Shown here one piece after another: positions 40,237 through 48,389 of a stretch of 64,000 bases of DNA. Position numbers and translations under genes: made by a program. Below the pieces are notes generated by a model that saw nothing but the letters and a program-made list of their open reading frames with translations, did not search any database and was not told where the DNA came from. Origin of the DNA: Syntrophaceae bacterium (lineage in GTDB: Bacteria > Desulfobacterota > BSN033 > UBA1163); NCBI GenBank assembly GCA_013388635.1, contig JACAEX010000078.1, positions 1 to 64,000 of the forward strand. The letters are read 5' to 3'. The stretch's first letter is position 1. Each line of letters starts with the position of its first letter.

Positions 40237-41531
40237 AGATGAAGGAATTGGGCGAAACAGGAGAAATCAAAAGCTTAAAGGATTTTTGGGTCTTTATTCG
40301 CAATGAGCTGAAACCGAAGGGGAAGATCCTTACGACCTTTAATGTCATCTCCTTCCCGATCATCCTTCTCGGTGCTGTTCTTGTGGTCATCCGTCTGGCG
40401 AAGGGACTGGGTTCGGTTACCAACCTCTCGCAGGAATTTCCCTGGGGCATATGGATCGGATTTGATGTGATGGTAGGGGTCGCCTTTGCAGGAGGCGCTT
40501 ACATCCTTACCTTTGTGGTCTACATCCTCCGTTCTGAAAAATATCATCCTATCGTCAGGGCAACCGTGCTCAACGGGTTCCTCGCCTATGTCTTTTATGC
40601 GGGGGCCATTTTCCTTGATCTGGGTCGGTGGTGGAATATCATCAATCCCATCATCGGGAACAAATTCGGTGTCAACTCAGTGCTTTTCCTTGTCTCCTGG
40701 CATTTTCTCCTCTACATGATCTCTCTGTTTCTTGAGTTCTCTCCTGCTGTGGCGGAATGGCTTGGATTGAGAAGGGTCAGGAAGATCCTCGCTTCACTTA
40801 CCGTAGGGGCAGTCATCTTCGGCATTGCCCTTTCCACCCTCCATCAATCGGGTCTGGGTGCCCTGTTCCTGATGGCCAAGGATAAGATCCATCCCCTGTG
40901 GTATACCGAATTCATCCCGGTTCTCTTCTTTGTATCCAGCATCTTTGCCGGGCTTTCCATGGTGATTTTTGAAGGGACCATCAGCCACAAGGTCTTCGCC
41001 CGTCAGATCGACCCCGAGCATCACGAATCTTTTGATCATATTCTGATCGGTTTGGGAAAGGGATGCGCAGGGGCGTTGTTCGTCTATTTCTTCATGAAGA
41101 TTCTTATCCTTATCCATGGGAAACAGTGGTCTCTTTTAGGTACCCCCATGGGCACCTGGTATCTGGTTGAACTGATCGGTCTGGTTCTCCTTCCTTGCGT
41201 CCTGTTCCTGCACGGCGTGCGGTATCAAAACTTAACGGTCATCCGGATGGCGGCCATCCTTTCGATGCTTGGCATTATCATCAACCGGCTCAATTACTCT
41301 GTCATCGCCTATAAATGGTATGTGCCATTGAGCCAGAGATATTTCCCCTCGTGGATGGAGATTGTGATTACCCTTTCGATCATCTTCGCAGAGGTGTGGG
41401 TCTTCAGATGGGTCGTCAATCGGATGCCTGTGTTACGAGAATCCCCGGAATGGGCAACGGAAGAAAAGACCGTAAGGGAGAGTATGACGATGAGAAAGGA
41501 GGTCCCTCGATGGAAGGTTTCAGCTATGTAG
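40233..41531 (+). CDS. HybB/NrfD-type integral membrane subunit
   Basis: A 432-aa polytopic protein of the NrfD/PsrC family, HybB branch, with about ten membrane helices (FNVISFPIILLGAVLVVIRL; EFPWGIWIGFDVMVGVAFAGGAYILTFVVYIL; ALSTLHQSGLGALFLMAKDKIHPLWYTEFIPVLFFVSSIFAGLSMVIFEGT). Such subunits exchange electrons with quinone and may conserve energy. It overlaps hybA-like by 4 bp and the second GcvH-like gene by 22 bp, so the proteins are likely made together. Confidence 0.92.
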   Translation: MKMKELGETGEIKSLKDFWVFIRNELKPKGKILTTFNVISFPIILLGAVLVVIRLAKGLGSVTNLSQEFPWGIWIGFDVMVGVAFAGGAYILTFVVYILRSEKYHPIVRATVLNGFLAYVFYAGAIFLDLGRWWNIINPIIGNKFGVNSVLFLVSWHFLLYMISLFLEFSPAVAEWLGLRRVRKILASLTVGAVIFGIALSTLHQSGLGALFLMAKDKIHPLWYTEFIPVLFFVSSIFAGLSMVIFEGTISHKVFARQIDPEHHESFDHILIGLGKGCAGALFVYFFMKILILIHGKQWSLLGTPMGTWYLVELIGLVLLPCVLFLHGVRYQNLTVIRMAAILSMLGIIINRLNYSVIAYKWYVPLSQRYFPSWMEIVITLSIIFAEVWVFRWVVNRMPVLRESPEWATEEKTVRESMTMRKEVPRWKVSAM

Positions 41532-42205
41532 ACATCTTTGCCACCAAACATATTGAATATCTGCTGGTCATCGGTTTTCTGCTATTCTTCACCCTTTTCT
41601 GGAAGTTTCTGAACAGACCTGCGAGATTGGTCCTCAGGGAATCGGAGCGGCTGATCCCTGCCATAAACGAATGGTTTCGCCTTCCGGAGGGGGTATATTA
41701 CCACTTGGGTCACAGCTGGGCGGTTCCAGAAGGTAAGGATGTGGTGAAGGTGGGCATGGACGATTTTGCCCAAAAATTGGTTGGCAAGGTCGATGGGATT
41801 CATGTCCCACACCCTGGATCAACGATCCATCAGGGAGAGAAGGGATGGAGTTTGAAGGTCGATTCAAAAGTGATTGACATGCTCTCTCCAGTCGATGGGA
41901 AGGTGATCGCCGTCAACGAAGAGATTCTTCATTCTCCTGAGACTATTAATCAGGACCCTTACAGCCATTGGCTGATGAAGGTGGAGACTCCAAAATTTTC
42001 AGTCAATAAGAGACACCTCCTTCAAGGAGCCATGGCAAGAAGATGGATGGAAGAGGTCAGGGAAAATTTGCTTTCAAGGATGAATTACAATCTCGGTCTG
42101 GTCTATCAGGATGGTGGTTTGCTGGTTGACGGCATGGCCAAACATCTGGATCGAGAGAGATGGGATGAGATTGTAAAAGATTATTTCCTGGTTTCTGAAG
42201 GGTAA
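41510..42205 (+). CDS. Membrane-anchored GcvH-like protein 2
   Basis: 231 aa, the same length and architecture as the protein at 38520: an N-terminal TM (HIEYLLVIGFLLFFTLFWKFL), a GcvH-like domain (YYHLGHSWAVPEGKDVVKVGMDDFAQKLVGKVDGIHVPHPGSTIHQGEKGWSLKVDSKVIDMLSPVDGKVIAVNEE) and a helical tail. The loop Lys is one residue off the usual lipoylation register. The ATG at 41510 has AAAGGAGG upstream; the longer track ORF is out-of-frame hybB. Probably a paralogue from duplication within the operon. Confidence 0.82.
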   Translation: MEGFSYVDIFATKHIEYLLVIGFLLFFTLFWKFLNRPARLVLRESERLIPAINEWFRLPEGVYYHLGHSWAVPEGKDVVKVGMDDFAQKLVGKVDGIHVPHPGSTIHQGEKGWSLKVDSKVIDMLSPVDGKVIAVNEEILHSPETINQDPYSHWLMKVETPKFSVNKRHLLQGAMARRWMEEVRENLLSRMNYNLGLVYQDGGLLVDGMAKHLDRERWDEIVKDYFLVSEG

Positions 42206-42278
42206 GAAACGAAGAGATCTTCATCATAGACCCCTTCGAGGGTGATAGAAAATAGAACGGATTCATGGGGATAAGGGG

Positions 42279-43232
42279 ATGGATGAAAAAATAGATTTCC
42301 CGCAGAAGGAGACGGATCGCCCGATTGCTTCGAAGAAAGACCTCAAATGCGTCTGGATGACCGCAGGGCTCATCTCCTACAAACTCTGTAAGTATGACCT
42401 CCAGTGTGAGAGATGTCCCCTGGATTGGGAACTCAGAAATGTCTTCCCTGTTCCTCCCCTGGATTGGACCGTTCCCCAGGGGGTGGGACGTATGACCCCC
42501 GCAGAAACAGGCCCTGCTGCTCCTCGGGAGAGGGGTGAGTCAGGAGGAGAGAAGTTTTCCAAGGAGGAGCTTCCCCCTTCAAATATCAAGAGGTCGCTAT
42601 TTTACCATCCCGGACACACGTGGGTTAAGGTGGAGAAGACTGACGAGGTTCGTATCGGTTTGGATGATTTCTTAGGAAGAATCGTAGGCAAGGTCAAGGC
42701 GATCATCCTTCCTCTTCCTGGAAGCCTCGGTCACCGGGGAGAAAATCTCTGCCCGATCATCCAAGAGGAAGGTATTCTCCATGTGGTCTTCCCGGTCAGT
42801 GGGTGGGTCCTCTCGGTCAATCATAAGTTGAAAGACCAACCCCAGCTGATCACCCAAGACCCCTTTGGAGAGGGGTTTTTACTGACCATGAAACCCAGGA
42901 GTCTACGACGAGACCAGAGATATTTCCTCTCCGGCGACGAGGCCCTTTCCTGGTACCGGAAGGAATGGGAACGCTTTAAGATGGCACTGATTTCAGAAGT
43001 CCATTATGGACCGGAGCCCTATCGAAACGCTCCGATCCGAGCGAAAATGCTCAAGGCCTCTGTTATCTCAGAGCTGTGGAGAAAGCCAGGGGTGACGATG
43101 CAGGACGGAGAGATAAACCTCAGGGATATAAAAAAATCAATTGGCCCGGAACGATATGTTCAGCTGATCAGCACCTTTCTGCGGAAAGGAGAGGAGGATT
43201 ATCTTCAATGCAAATATAAAAAGCGGAGGTGA
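42279..43232 (+). CDS. Cys-rich GcvH-like protein 3
   Basis: A 317-aa soluble protein. The N-terminal segment CVWMTAGLISYKLCKYDLQCERCPLDWEL has four Cys, a possible cluster or metal site. The GcvH-like domain from about residue 105 (LFYHPGHTWVKVEKTDEVRIGLDDFLGRIVGKVKAIILPLPGSLGHRGENLCPIIQEEGILHVVFPVSGWVLSVNH) has no Lys at all in the lipoyl loop. It therefore cannot be lipoylated there. It closes the HybAB-like set and precedes the two-component genes, perhaps as a cytoplasmic adaptor. Confidence 0.8.
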   Translation: MDEKIDFPQKETDRPIASKKDLKCVWMTAGLISYKLCKYDLQCERCPLDWELRNVFPVPPLDWTVPQGVGRMTPAETGPAAPRERGESGGEKFSKEELPPSNIKRSLFYHPGHTWVKVEKTDEVRIGLDDFLGRIVGKVKAIILPLPGSLGHRGENLCPIIQEEGILHVVFPVSGWVLSVNHKLKDQPQLITQDPFGEGFLLTMKPRSLRRDQRYFLSGDEALSWYRKEWERFKMALISEVHYGPEPYRNAPIRAKMLKASVISELWRKPGVTMQDGEINLRDIKKSIGPERYVQLISTFLRKGEEDYLQCKYKKRR

Positions 43233-43366
43233 CTTCAAATTCAAGATTGGATCGAAACTCTCTTACACTTCCTCTCATATCCATCCTGACTCTTTTTTGT
43301 CCCCTTTCCCGTTGATGGTGACTCAAAAATATGGTAGACATAGATAAACACCTTTAGGAGCAAAGA

Positions 43367-45007
43367 ATGCCCATCAAGAAGCTGTTGTTCTCAACGAGGA
43401 GCTTGAGCTTCAAGTTATACCTTCTTCTGGTCATCCTGTTGGTCATCTCCTTCACCGGGATCATGTACTTTAATATCACCTCCTACACCCGGCATCTCAA
43501 CGAGAGCGTGATTAATAGCGCCATTCAAGCCAGCGACCTGATCAAACGCTCCACCCGGTACTCGATGTTAAAGAACGATCGAGAGAACCTCTCCCAGATC
43601 ATCATGACCATTGCCAAGGAGAATGGAGTCGAAGGGATCCGGATTTATAATAAACCCGGGGGGATTGCCTTTTCAGACAACCTATCGGAGATCGGCACCG
43701 CAGTGGATAAGAAAGCAGAACAATGCTATGTGTGCCACGGGAAAGAACCTGCTCCCATTGTTCTCGCCCCTAAGAACAGGATTAGGATTTTAACCTCTCC
43801 CCAGGGTTATCGGATCCTGGGTCTGATCAATCCGATTGAGAATGAACCCGATTGCTATAACGCCGCCTGTCATGCCCACTCTTCCAAAGACAAACTTCTC
43901 GGGCTTTTGGATGTGAAGATGTCTTTGAAATCCGTAGATGAAGAGAATTATAAGACCCGGAAAAATATGATTCTCTTCTCATCGGTGATGATCTTTATTA
44001 CTGCCCTGCTCTTTGCCGGGTTCATCATCCGTCTCATCCATATGCCCATGCGGAAGCTTGCCAGAGGGACCAGGGAGGTTGCCAATTTGAATCTGGACTA
44101 TACCATCGATTTTAATTCCAAAGACGAAATGGGAGAACTGGCTCAATCTTTTAACCGGATGACCAAACAATTGAAGGCGGCCAACGAGGCGAATCAAGAG
44201 TGGTCCGCCACTCTGGAGAAGAAGGTCAAAGAAAAGAGTGAGGAACTGAAGAAGGCTCAAGCCCATATGATCTTAGTGGAGAAGATTGCCTCCCTGGGGA
44301 AACTTTCTGCTGTGGTGGCCCATGAGATCAACAACCCCTTATCGGGGATCCTCACCTATGCCAGTCTCTGCCTGAAGATGGCGCAGAATCATGCTCCTCT
44401 GTCACCCGAAGAGAGCAAATCCCTGATTAAATATCTAACCGTGATCAAAGATGAGACCAGACGCTGTGGCGAGATTGTCAAAAACTTGCTGGTTTTTGCC
44501 AAAAGGGACTTCGGGAAATGGACTGAGGAAAGTCTTCATAAAATTATTCGTAACAGCATCCAACTGGTCAAACATAATATCGAAATAAAAGAGCTGGAAC
44601 TGATTGAGGAATTTACCGAGGGGGATGATGTGATCTTTTGTGATGCGAGTGGCATTCAACATGTATTTATGGCTTTGTTCATCAATGCCATTGAGGCCAT
44701 GTCCAAAGGAGGAAGATTGAAGGTCAAGACCAGCCTCGTCAATCATGGGAATGAAGTGCAGATCGTCGTTTCTGATACCGGCTCCGGGATTTCGGAGGAA
44801 ATCCTTCCCCATATCTTTGAGCCCTTCTTTTCTACTAAAGAATCGAGCGGATTGGGCTTAGCGGTCGTATACAGGATTGTGGAGCAGCATGAAGGAAAGA
44901 TAGAGGTGGAATCCAAGCCCAATGAAGGAACGAGGTTTATTATCAACCTGCCCAGAAGGCCCCTTCGGATTAAAGAGGAGTTGGGAGCCGATGCCGTCAA
45001 GTCCTGA
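43367..45007 (+). CDS. Sensor histidine kinase with periplasmic c-heme motifs
   Basis: A 546-aa membrane kinase. TM1 is at about residues 17-38. The periplasmic domain has C120-YV-C123-H124 (CxxCH) and C163-YNAA-C168-H169 (CX4CH), which look like c-type heme sites. TM2 (ILFSSVMIFITALLFAGFII) leads to a HAMP domain, a coiled coil, HisKA with the phospho-His in VAHEINNPLSG, and HATPase_c (DTGSGISEEILPHIFEPFFSTKESSGLGLAVVYRIV). It may sense redox state or a gas ligand and signal to the NtrC-type regulator 30 bp downstream. Confidence 0.9.
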   Translation: MPIKKLLFSTRSLSFKLYLLLVILLVISFTGIMYFNITSYTRHLNESVINSAIQASDLIKRSTRYSMLKNDRENLSQIIMTIAKENGVEGIRIYNKPGGIAFSDNLSEIGTAVDKKAEQCYVCHGKEPAPIVLAPKNRIRILTSPQGYRILGLINPIENEPDCYNAACHAHSSKDKLLGLLDVKMSLKSVDEENYKTRKNMILFSSVMIFITALLFAGFIIRLIHMPMRKLARGTREVANLNLDYTIDFNSKDEMGELAQSFNRMTKQLKAANEANQEWSATLEKKVKEKSEELKKAQAHMILVEKIASLGKLSAVVAHEINNPLSGILTYASLCLKMAQNHAPLSPEESKSLIKYLTVIKDETRRCGEIVKNLLVFAKRDFGKWTEESLHKIIRNSIQLVKHNIEIKELELIEEFTEGDDVIFCDASGIQHVFMALFINAIEAMSKGGRLKVKTSLVNHGNEVQIVVSDTGSGISEEILPHIFEPFFSTKESSGLGLAVVYRIVEQHEGKIEVESKPNEGTRFIINLPRRPLRIKEELGADAVKS

Positions 45008-45037
45008 CCTATGGATGAATGGTGAGGGGGAAAGAGA

Positions 45038-46384
45038 ATGGATAACCAAGACATTGGCATTTTGATCGTGGATGATGAGTTTTCGGTTAGGGATTCCTTA
45101 TACAATTGGTTCAGAAGCGAAGGATATCGGGTCGATACAGCCCAAAATGGCATGGAGGCCCTGAAAAAGCTTCAGGAAAGTTCGTGGGACATCGTTCTGG
45201 TGGATATTAAGATGCCGGGGATGGACGGCATGGAGCTACAGAGACATATCAAGAAAATCGACAATTCACCCATTGTGATCATCATTACGGCCTATGCCAC
45301 AGTGGACACCGCCGTCGAAGCGATGAAAGAAGGGGCCTTCGATTATCTTTCCAAACCCATCGATCCCGATAAGCTCTCCATTTTAGTGCGCAATGCAGTC
45401 AATCAGAGGAGGCTGGTGGTTGAGAATCTTCAGCTCAGGCAAAAGGTGGAGGAGCTTTCTCTGCAGGACGAGATTATCGGGGAGAGCCCCCAGATGAAAA
45501 AAATCATGGAGACCGTAGAGGTGGTGGCCCAGACCGACGCCACGGTATTGATCCGCGGAGAAAGCGGAACGGGCAAGGAACTGATCGCCCAGGCCATCCA
45601 CAGCAAAAGCAACCGTAGATATTTCCCTATCATATCCATCAATTGCGGAGGGCTTTCTGAAGGCCTTCTGGAAAGCGAACTTTTCGGCCATGAAAAGGGT
45701 GCTTTTACGGGAGCCCAGTATAAAAGAAAAGGAAAGTTGGAGATGGCCAACGGGGGAACCATCTTCTTTGATGAAATCGGGAACATCTCTCTGAAGATGC
45801 AGATGGATCTGCTCAGGGTGATCGAAACCAAGCAGTTCACGCCGCTGGGGAGCAATAAGGTGATCAATGTAGATTTTCGAGTGATCGCTGCGACCAATAC
45901 CGATTTGGAGAAGGCGGTCGCGGAAAAAACCTTCCGGGAGGACTTCTACTATCGGCTCAATGTCTTTTCCATTGAAATTCCGCCCCTTCGGGAAAGGATC
46001 GCCGATATCCCGTTGCTCGCCCACTATTTTCTCAAGAAGTATGCCCGATCGATGAACAAGAACGTGACCGATATTTCACCCGAAGCGATAAAGATATTGA
46101 CCCAGTACGATTGGCCAGGCAATATCAGGGAGTTGAGAAATACGATCGAGAGGGCGTTGGTCGTCGTGGGGAAGAAGAATAGAATTGAGCCGGATGATTT
46201 AAGCCCCCTCTTCCTTTCTAAGGCAGGTACTCCGGAGAGAGACGCCCTGGAGGAGGTCGAAAAGGCTCACATCCAGCGAATATTGGAGCAAACCGACTGG
46301 AACATCTCTCGCTCTGCCGAGAGGCTGAAAATTGACCGTGTTACTCTCTACAATAAGATCAAAAAATATGGCTTACAGAGATAG
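45038..46384 (+). CDS. NtrC-family sigma-54-dependent response regulator
   Basis: A 448-aa three-domain regulator. The receiver starts ILIVDDEFSVRDSLYNW, with the phospho-Asp in VLVDIKMPGMDG. The AAA+ domain has Walker A GESGTGKELIAQAIH, the sigma-54 contact loop GAFTGA and FFDEIGNISLKMQ. A C-terminal Fis-type HTH is present (NISRSAERLKIDRVTLYNKIKKYGL). Partner of the heme-motif kinase just upstream. The candidate sigma-54 promoter at 38439 makes the GcvH-like/HybAB genes a likely target. Confidence 0.95.
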   Translation: MDNQDIGILIVDDEFSVRDSLYNWFRSEGYRVDTAQNGMEALKKLQESSWDIVLVDIKMPGMDGMELQRHIKKIDNSPIVIIITAYATVDTAVEAMKEGAFDYLSKPIDPDKLSILVRNAVNQRRLVVENLQLRQKVEELSLQDEIIGESPQMKKIMETVEVVAQTDATVLIRGESGTGKELIAQAIHSKSNRRYFPIISINCGGLSEGLLESELFGHEKGAFTGAQYKRKGKLEMANGGTIFFDEIGNISLKMQMDLLRVIETKQFTPLGSNKVINVDFRVIAATNTDLEKAVAEKTFREDFYYRLNVFSIEIPPLRERIADIPLLAHYFLKKYARSMNKNVTDISPEAIKILTQYDWPGNIRELRNTIERALVVVGKKNRIEPDDLSPLFLSKAGTPERDALEEVEKAHIQRILEQTDWNISRSAERLKIDRVTLYNKIKKYGLQR

Positions 46385-46389
46385 CCTTC

Positions 46390-46938
46390 ATGTCTTGTAT
46401 TGACATCGTACCGATCGGTGAGATAGAGGAAGGACTCCTTTTATTCCTCAGACAGAACCTCTCTCAAACTTTCAGAATACAGACCCGGATCCGCCATCGT
46501 TCTTTTGACCTTGCCTCTGTCTATGATTCTATGCGAAATCAGTATCACTCGAGCGGGTTGCTTCTCCAATTGATCAATGACGTTCCACCTGGGACCCTGA
46601 AGATCTTAGGGGTTACGGAATTAGACCTGTTCATACCTATCTTTACCTTTCTCTTTGGCGAGGCTCAGCTAAATGGGTTGGGCGCCTTGGTCTCCACCCA
46701 CCGACTTCACAATCAATTCTATGGGATTCCCGAAAATGAAGAGCTGTTAAGAGAACGCCTCCTCAAAGAGTCGATTCACGAATTGGGACATGCCTTTGGC
46801 CTCATTCACTGTTTTACCCTGAGGTGCGTGATGAACTCCTCCACCTATGTGGAAGAGATTGACCAGAAGTCGACCCATTTCTGTAATCTCTGCCAACAAG
46901 AGATTTTTAAAGGACGAAAAGAAGAGATATCCAGATGA
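46390..46938 (+). CDS. Archaemetzincin family metalloprotease
   Basis: A 182-aa protein with the full archaemetzincin signature HELGHAFGLIHCFTLRCVMNSSTYVEEIDQKSTHFCNLC (HExxHxxGxxHCx4C...CxxC): three His and one Glu for catalytic zinc, four Cys for a structural zinc. The family is small and mostly archaeal and vertebrate, with scattered bacterial members; substrates are poorly known. It starts 5 bp after the regulator stop, so it may share its transcript. Confidence 0.92.
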   Translation: MSCIDIVPIGEIEEGLLLFLRQNLSQTFRIQTRIRHRSFDLASVYDSMRNQYHSSGLLLQLINDVPPGTLKILGVTELDLFIPIFTFLFGEAQLNGLGALVSTHRLHNQFYGIPENEELLRERLLKESIHELGHAFGLIHCFTLRCVMNSSTYVEEIDQKSTHFCNLCQQEIFKGRKEEISR

Positions 46939-47113
46939 GATGAAGAACACCGGTGAGATCCCGTGTTCTCTATCAGACTTGTCTATCAAACGAAATGAAA
47001 GTATAATGTTCCTTACTTGTTTTTGCAGGGGGCCATGAGCTTATCCATCAGGCCCAGCCGCTCTGTGTGCGAATTGAGAAATTTATCCCGTTCAACAGGA
47101 GGTGAAACGATTC

Positions 47114-47425
47114 ATGATTCGGGCATTCAACAAACACTATCGGAAGGCCATCGATCTTTTGGAGAGTGCCTCGGGCAGTGAGAAGCTGGAGATGGCTGAG
47201 AAGATTTTGGAATGGTTCCGGGAAATACCGGAGGAGTATCTGATCTCTCTGGCCCTATTTTTTAATGAGGTGATTGACGACCTCGGAGATGAAAGCCTGG
47301 AGAAGATCAATTTGAAAGTGAAGCGAAAGAAGAGAGAAGAAGAGGAAGAACTTGAGGAGGAAGAGGAGTTTGAGGAGGAAGAGGAGGAGGAGGAGGAATA
47401 CGACGAGGATAAAGAGGATTATTAA
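47114..47425 (+). CDS. Small acidic protein with poly-Glu tail
   Basis: A 103-aa protein from the ATG at 47114 (AGGAGG upstream at a fair distance; the track's GTG at 47102 overlaps that site). The N-terminal helical region (FNKHYRKAIDLLESASGSEKLEMAEKILEWFREIPEEYLISLALFFNEVIDDLG) is followed by a basic KVKRKKR patch and a run of about 35 mainly Glu residues ending EDKEDY. The low-complexity tail makes database matches unreliable. Function unknown. Confidence 0.6.
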   Translation: MIRAFNKHYRKAIDLLESASGSEKLEMAEKILEWFREIPEEYLISLALFFNEVIDDLGDESLEKINLKVKRKKREEEEELEEEEEFEEEEEEEEEYDEDKEDY

Positions 47426-47484
47426 TCCCCGAGCCCGCATGACATGCGGAGGCATCGGAGTCTCTCGGATGGAACAGCATTCAT

Positions 47485-47510
47485 CCCCATGATAAATCAT
47501 GGGGCTTTTC
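47485..47510 (+). terminator. Hairpin before lgt
   Basis: CCCCATGAT-AA-ATCATGGGG (9-bp stem) followed by CTTTTC. Could be a weak terminator after the acidic-protein gene or a leader hairpin 33 nt before lgt. Confidence 0.45.
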
Positions 47511-47542
47511 ACGGGGCAGGGGAAAGAGCTCAGGGAAACTTC

Positions 47543-48319
47543 ATGAAAATCGATATCAATCCGATCCTGCTGGAACTTGGTCCGATTCGATTGAGTTGGT
47601 ACGGGCTGATGTATGTGTTTGGGTTCCTCATCTCCTACCTCCTCGTCCGGTACCAGATGAAACGAAAGGATTTCGGTATTTCCAAACAGGAGGTGGAGAA
47701 CCTCTTTTTTTATCTGATCATCGGGTTGATGGTGGGCGCTCGTTTGGGGTATGTCCTCTTTTACGATCTCAGGGGGTACCTCGCCAACCCGCTCGAGATC
47801 TTTGCCATCTGGCACGGAGGCATGTCCTTTCACGGAGGCCTGATCGGTGTTCTCATCGTCGGGATCCTTTTCTGCCGAAAAAATCATAAATCCTTCTGGA
47901 GGATTGCCGACCTGATCATTGTCACGGTCCCTATTGGATTGGGTCTGGGAAGGATCGGAAATTTCATCAATGGAGAGCTCTATGGTCGGGTGACGCAGGT
48001 CCCCTGGGGGATGATCTTCCCAAGGGGTGGGCCGCTGCCTCGCCATCCCTCTCAACTCTATGAGAGTGCATTGGAGGGAGGGCTCCTCTTCTTAATCCTT
48101 TGGTTTTTCAAAGATAGAAAGCTTCCGGCGGGTGGCCGCTTAGCCCTCTTCCTCCTGTTCTACGGCATATTCCGTTTCTTCGTCGAATTTTTTAGAGAAC
48201 CGGATGCGCACCTGGGGTTTATCGTAGGCCCTTTTACAATGGGACAGCTTCTCACCGTCTTCATGGTCGCAGGAGGGTCGGTCCTGTTTATCCTTCTCCG
48301 GCGGAAGACTTCCTCTTAA
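47543..48319 (+). CDS. lgt: Prolipoprotein diacylglyceryl transferase
   Basis: A 258-aa inner-membrane enzyme with seven helices. It starts MKIDINPILLELGPIRLSWYGLMYVFGFLISYLL and has the family motifs ARLGYVLFYD, WHGGMSFHGGLIG and the signature GRIGNFINGELYGR, with HPSQLYE further on. It attaches diacylglycerol to the lipobox Cys of prolipoproteins, such as the MltD-like protein here. I used the internal ATG at 47543; the longer track start runs through the hairpin and an unconserved leader. Confidence 0.95.
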   Translation: MKIDINPILLELGPIRLSWYGLMYVFGFLISYLLVRYQMKRKDFGISKQEVENLFFYLIIGLMVGARLGYVLFYDLRGYLANPLEIFAIWHGGMSFHGGLIGVLIVGILFCRKNHKSFWRIADLIIVTVPIGLGLGRIGNFINGELYGRVTQVPWGMIFPRGGPLPRHPSQLYESALEGGLLFLILWFFKDRKLPAGGRLALFLLFYGIFRFFVEFFREPDAHLGFIVGPFTMGQLLTVFMVAGGSVLFILLRRKTSS

Positions 48320-48389
48320 AAATTATTTTGAAATAGCTTTTATAAGATAATTGACACAGAGAGATTAAAATGGTGCCCAGTCCTCCAAG

